In this document: in pieces, positions 60,797-64,000 of the stretch
Numbering within the stretch: position 1 is the stretch's first letter
Layout of the letters: the number at the start of each line of letters is the position of its first letter
Origin: Nitrospirota bacterium
GTDB lineage: Bacteria > Nitrospirota > Thermodesulfovibrionia > Thermodesulfovibrionales > Magnetobacteriaceae
Direction: 5' to 3'
DNA: 64,000 nucleotides
Assembly (NCBI GenBank): GCA_015233615.1
Contig: JADFXJ010000001.1
Location: forward strand, 1-64,000
Notes under the pieces: model-generated
Databases searched by the model: none
What the model saw: only the letters and a program-made list of their open reading frames with translations
Told to the model about the DNA's origin: nothing
Position numbers and translations under genes: made by a program

Positions 60797-60958
60797 ATGA
60801 ATGACAATGAAATAATAGAATACAAGAAAGGACTAATGAAGGCGTATTGGGTAGAGGACAGACATCATAAGTTAAAAGAACTTCCGATCGAGGATGCTAA
60901 AAAAGTTGTTGAATCAATGAATAATCTTGAGATTCATCAAAATGTGTCTGCAATCTGA
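60797..60958 (+). CDS. Small hypothetical ORF (53 aa)
   Basis: MNDNEIIEYKKGLMKAYWVEDRHHKLKELPIEDAKKVVESMNNLEIHQNVSAI; coding-like composition only. Confidence 0.3.
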   Translation: MNDNEIIEYKKGLMKAYWVEDRHHKLKELPIEDAKKVVESMNNLEIHQNVSAI

Positions 60959-61309
60959 CCGCACGGTAAATTTGCGATGTCGCCATATACAAGCTTAACT
61001 TTTGTTGTTGTCGTTGTTGTTCTTGGCATACTTGTCGCTTTAGCATCAGCGCCCTTCTACTGACCTAAATGCTTAAGGGTTAGAAGGAATTCCTTTTTCG
61101 GTTATCTATGTCTATCCGGTCAAAGTTAGGTTGCTTTTTCTAGCCCAGAAAAAAGCCCGATGGCGTGTAAATGTCCGGAAATAGCTGCAACTTCCCGTAG
61201 TAACTCGCTTTTTTTCTGTCAGAATAAATTCACCGTGTTAGACGAATATATTGGCAGCCCTCCTATATCAATATATATGTTATAATTTGTCTAAAGAGGA
61301 GGGCGTAAG

Positions 61310-61534
61310 ATGAGCGTATATAAGTTTTCAGTGGTAACCGAAAAGGATATCGAAAGCTATTTTGCTGTCTGTCCCGAGCTTCAAGGGTGCTACACACAGG
61401 TTGGTACTTATGAAGAGGTTCAGGAAAATATCAAAGATGCAATTCGGCTTCACATAGAAGACAGACTGGATAATGGGGAAGAGATTCTACAACCTGAATC
61501 AGTAAACCTAACCCTGATGGAAGTCGCAGTATGA
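61310..61534 (+). CDS. HicB-family antitoxin (second locus)
   Basis: FSVVTEKDIESYFAVCPELQGCYTQVGTYEEVQENIKDAIRLHIEDRL; RBS GAGGAGGGCG. Confidence 0.85.
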   Translation: MSVYKFSVVTEKDIESYFAVCPELQGCYTQVGTYEEVQENIKDAIRLHIEDRLDNGEEILQPESVNLTLMEVAV

Positions 61535-61650
61535 GCGAAAACATCCGAGAGTGACTGCTGCTGATACAATCAAAGTATTGGAAAGGGGTTGATTTGTCTT
61601 TTTGCGACAAAGCGAAAGCCACAAGATACACAAAAATAAGGAAGGTTAGA
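61531..61650 (+). pseudogene. Decayed hicA toxin gene
   Basis: With one inferred 1-nt frameshift near the start, the frame reads MSEK-HPRVTAADTIKVLERG*FVFLRQSESHKIHKNKEG*, a HicA-like N-terminus broken by stops. Confidence 0.75.
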
Positions 61651-61917
61651 ATTGGAACTGAAGATTTAAAGGCTATAAATCGGATTGACATAGTTCAGCT
61701 AACATATCACAACCTTTTATGTATCTTGCATGTTCGCAATATTCGTGAGGATGTCATCTATTAAAATATCTTGAACAGTACCTATCATTGTATACCTTAA
61801 AGGAATCATTATTAGTTCTTCGTCGCTGATACTCATATCCGTATAATTTTTCCTCATAGAACTTATCAATTGACTAAGTTTTTCTCCCTTTATAATAAGA
61901 CGTTCATTCTGGTTATT

Positions 61918-62994
61918 TTAAAGATTAAATCCTAATAATTTATTAGTGTACCAGTCAATGTTATTACTTTCTAAGGTTAGCTCTAATACTTTGATATATT
62001 CCTCGAAGTCATCACAGTTTACAAATTCATTTTCTATAAATGAAATGATAGGCTCATTGTAATATGTAAATGCCTTATTATCTTTTAAAATAAAACTTAT
62101 ATACATCCAGAAAGCTTTAAACATTTCTAAATCAGATTTAATAGAATTCCTACGACTCTGTATATAGTAGATATCTTCGTGAGACAACAATCCCATAAAC
62201 TCAGGCGGCTCACCTTCTCCGTTTGCAACCTTTTGCATATTGTCATTAAACAATTTTATTTTCTTAGTGATATTATTCCAGGATGAGGATGGGTTACTAA
62301 ATGAATCGATAATTATGTTTCCAAATAAACCTTTAAGCAAGTCTTGCATAGAATCTTTCTCCCGTAGTATTTTTATATTCCCATCAAAATAATCCTCATT
62401 AGGATGTTTTAACTCTTTTTGCAGTAACGTGTTTTCTTGTAACTGTATACCACCACGCACTGGCCAGACATAACAATTACCCCGCTTATTATAGCCAGCT
62501 ACATGACCAAACCACATACCGACAATCAAGGCATGAGTTTTGGTAGAAGATGTAGTAGACGACCAATAATAATTTGATCTTGCTTTTATGAACCCTTGTT
62601 CGTTTAACCAGAGGTCTAAGAGCCCCTGTTCATCTTTAAAGGTTTTTGCTTCTAACGTATTTAGGAGGCTTGCAATTTCGTTTATATTTGGTAATCTCCA
62701 CTCACCAACTTTAGAGCCATCCGACAAGTCGCATTTTCCACTTTTAAAGCCATTTACAGCCTCAATAGCGCCGTACCAATCTTCCCAAAGACAATTAGCT
62801 TTCTTTAACCATATAAGACCCGTGAGATTGTCTGTTATAGTACCATTGTTATTATCGATAAATCTTGGGTTCGGCCAGGGGACTCCACATCGTAAATCAC
62901 CATCCTGACCTGAATTATAACAAGAAATCAAATTTCCAAACTGATCCCAACATTCTATTTGCCCTGTTTGCTGGAGATTGACAGTGTTATTCAT
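61918..62994 (-). CDS. DUF1566 domain protein with unknown C-terminal extension
   Basis: RFIDNNNGTITDNLTGLIWLKKANC...VGEWRLPNINEIASLL...YYWSSTTS...GNCYVWPVRGG. Confidence 0.85.
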   Translation of the reverse strand: MNNTVNLQQTGQIECWDQFGNLISCYNSGQDGDLRCGVPWPNPRFIDNNNGTITDNLTGLIWLKKANCLWEDWYGAIEAVNGFKSGKCDLSDGSKVGEWRLPNINEIASLLNTLEAKTFKDEQGLLDLWLNEQGFIKARSNYYWSSTTSSTKTHALIVGMWFGHVAGYNKRGNCYVWPVRGGIQLQENTLLQKELKHPNEDYFDGNIKILREKDSMQDLLKGLFGNIIIDSFSNPSSSWNNITKKIKLFNDNMQKVANGEGEPPEFMGLLSHEDIYYIQSRRNSIKSDLEMFKAFWMYISFILKDNKAFTYYNEPIISFIENEFVNCDDFEEYIKVLELTLESNNIDWYTNKLLGFNL

Positions 62995-63211
62995 AGATTT
63001 ATTATATTGATTAAAAGAAAAGTCAAGATATTTTCACAGGAATAATTTTAATTATATTTTAGCTTCATTCCACTTAAAACATAACCCTTTCAGATAACCG
63101 TATATGTTACAATTACATATGCCTAAACTGCTTATAGAATACTTGAGGGATGAAAGACTTCATAAACTGATAATATAGTAATCTAACGACAAGAACGTAA
63201 AAGGGGGCTTT

Positions 63212-64000
63212 ATGAAGCAAAGCGAAGCAATACCCGAAAGTGGAGTACCCAAACGCGGCATACTTCAACGACTGAAAGAGGGCATCGTACTTGGTGCCGA
63301 GGGATACCTCTTCGAGTTAGAACGGCGCGGATACTTAAAGGCAGGCCCCTACGTGCCCGAGGTGGTGCTCGATTACCCCGAAGCAGTAAAGGAGCTTCAC
63401 AGGGAGTTTTTACATGCAGGTTCCGAGGTAATGGTAGCCTTTACTTACTACGCCCATAGAGACAAGATGCGCGTCATAGGCAGAGAGGCAAACCTGGAGG
63501 AGCTTAACAGGCAGGCTTTGAGGCTCGCTATAGAAGTTGCAAACGAAGCTGCTAATAATGCCGCCCCTGAGGATGCCGCCCTCGTTGCCGGCAACTTGAG
63601 TAATACGTGGAAATATGACCCCGACGATCACGAAGCCTCCGAAAAGATAGTCGCACCCATGTTTGAGGAGCAGGCCGCGTGGGCAAAGGAAGAAGGCGTG
63701 GACTTCATAATAGCCGAAACATTCAGCCACGTGGGAGAGGCCCTGATTGCACTGAAGGCCATCAAACAAACGGGCCTGCCTTCAATGGTTACATTCATTC
63801 CCATCTACGAGCGCTCCCTGGACGGCCACACCTGGGAGGACGCGTGTAAAATGCTCGAAGATAGCGGCGCAGACATCGTAGGACTGAACTGCGGCAGGGG
63901 CCCAAACACCATGAACGGGTTTCTGAGGTCATTAAGGAAAAAGGCAGGCTCCTACCTGGCCGCTCAACCGGTCGCTTACAGGACTACGGAAAAGCAGCCG
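63212..64000 (+). CDS. Betaine/homocysteine S-methyltransferase-family protein, 5' part (runs off the right edge)
   Basis: My translation MKQSEAIPESGVPKRGILQRLKEGIVLGAEGYLFELERRGYLKAG...IIAETFSHVGEALIAL...ADIVGLNCGRGP. Confidence 0.85.
   Translation, partial: MKQSEAIPESGVPKRGILQRLKEGIVLGAEGYLFELERRGYLKAGPYVPEVVLDYPEAVKELHREFLHAGSEVMVAFTYYAHRDKMRVIGREANLEELNRQALRLAIEVANEAANNAAPEDAALVAGNLSNTWKYDPDDHEASEKIVAPMFEEQAAWAKEEGVDFIIAETFSHVGEALIALKAIKQTGLPSMVTFIPIYERSLDGHTWEDACKMLEDSGADIVGLNCGRGPNTMNGFLRSLRKKAGSYLAAQPVAYRTTEKQP

Noticed and set aside
1-64000. tRNA or rRNA genes
   Set aside because: None recognised by eye; tRNAscan/Infernal would be needed to exclude them.

Overview
64 kb window of a bacterial chromosome, moderate GC, from a Gram-negative anaerobe or micro-aerobe. 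Lineage is not determined; a Nitrospirota/Desulfobacterota-like organism is only a guess. I read about 55 plausible genes. These include: a truncated type III R-M Mod gene at the left edge; CorA; an ODP(diiron)-GAF-GGDEF protein; several two-component proteins; a Crp/Fnr regulator; a cell-surface/biotin/radical-SAM region (methyltransferase, two GT2s, bioB-bioW, a DAG kinase-like protein and four radical-SAM proteins); an AT-rich island with two unknowns plus RNase HIII; an octaheme HAO-family cytochrome; a NosL/ABC/FtsX cluster; Met/Gly/His-rich secreted proteins with a histidine kinase; FdhD; TauE; HPP; FumC; SulP; UspA; a [NiFe] hydrogenase operon; a TumE/TumA-like TA pair; a CxxCH-containing MCP with a REC-kinase; several HicA/HicB modules and relics; and a partial BHMT-like methyltransferase at the right edge. 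The most unusual signal is not a gene. Short degenerate tandem duplications (period 9-26 nt) recur at gene boundaries and in protein linkers or termini, in several cases spanning the stop codon of one gene and the start or stop of the next. Other notable items are a [NiFe] hydrogenase small subunit with a Cys-to-Asp change in its proximal-cluster motif, an unexplained structured-RNA candidate at about 31.49-31.71 kb, two MITE-like foldback elements, a shared ATGAT-N4-ATCAT dyad in two divergent promoters, and a scatter of decayed HicAB modules. All family calls are by eye from motifs; no search was run.
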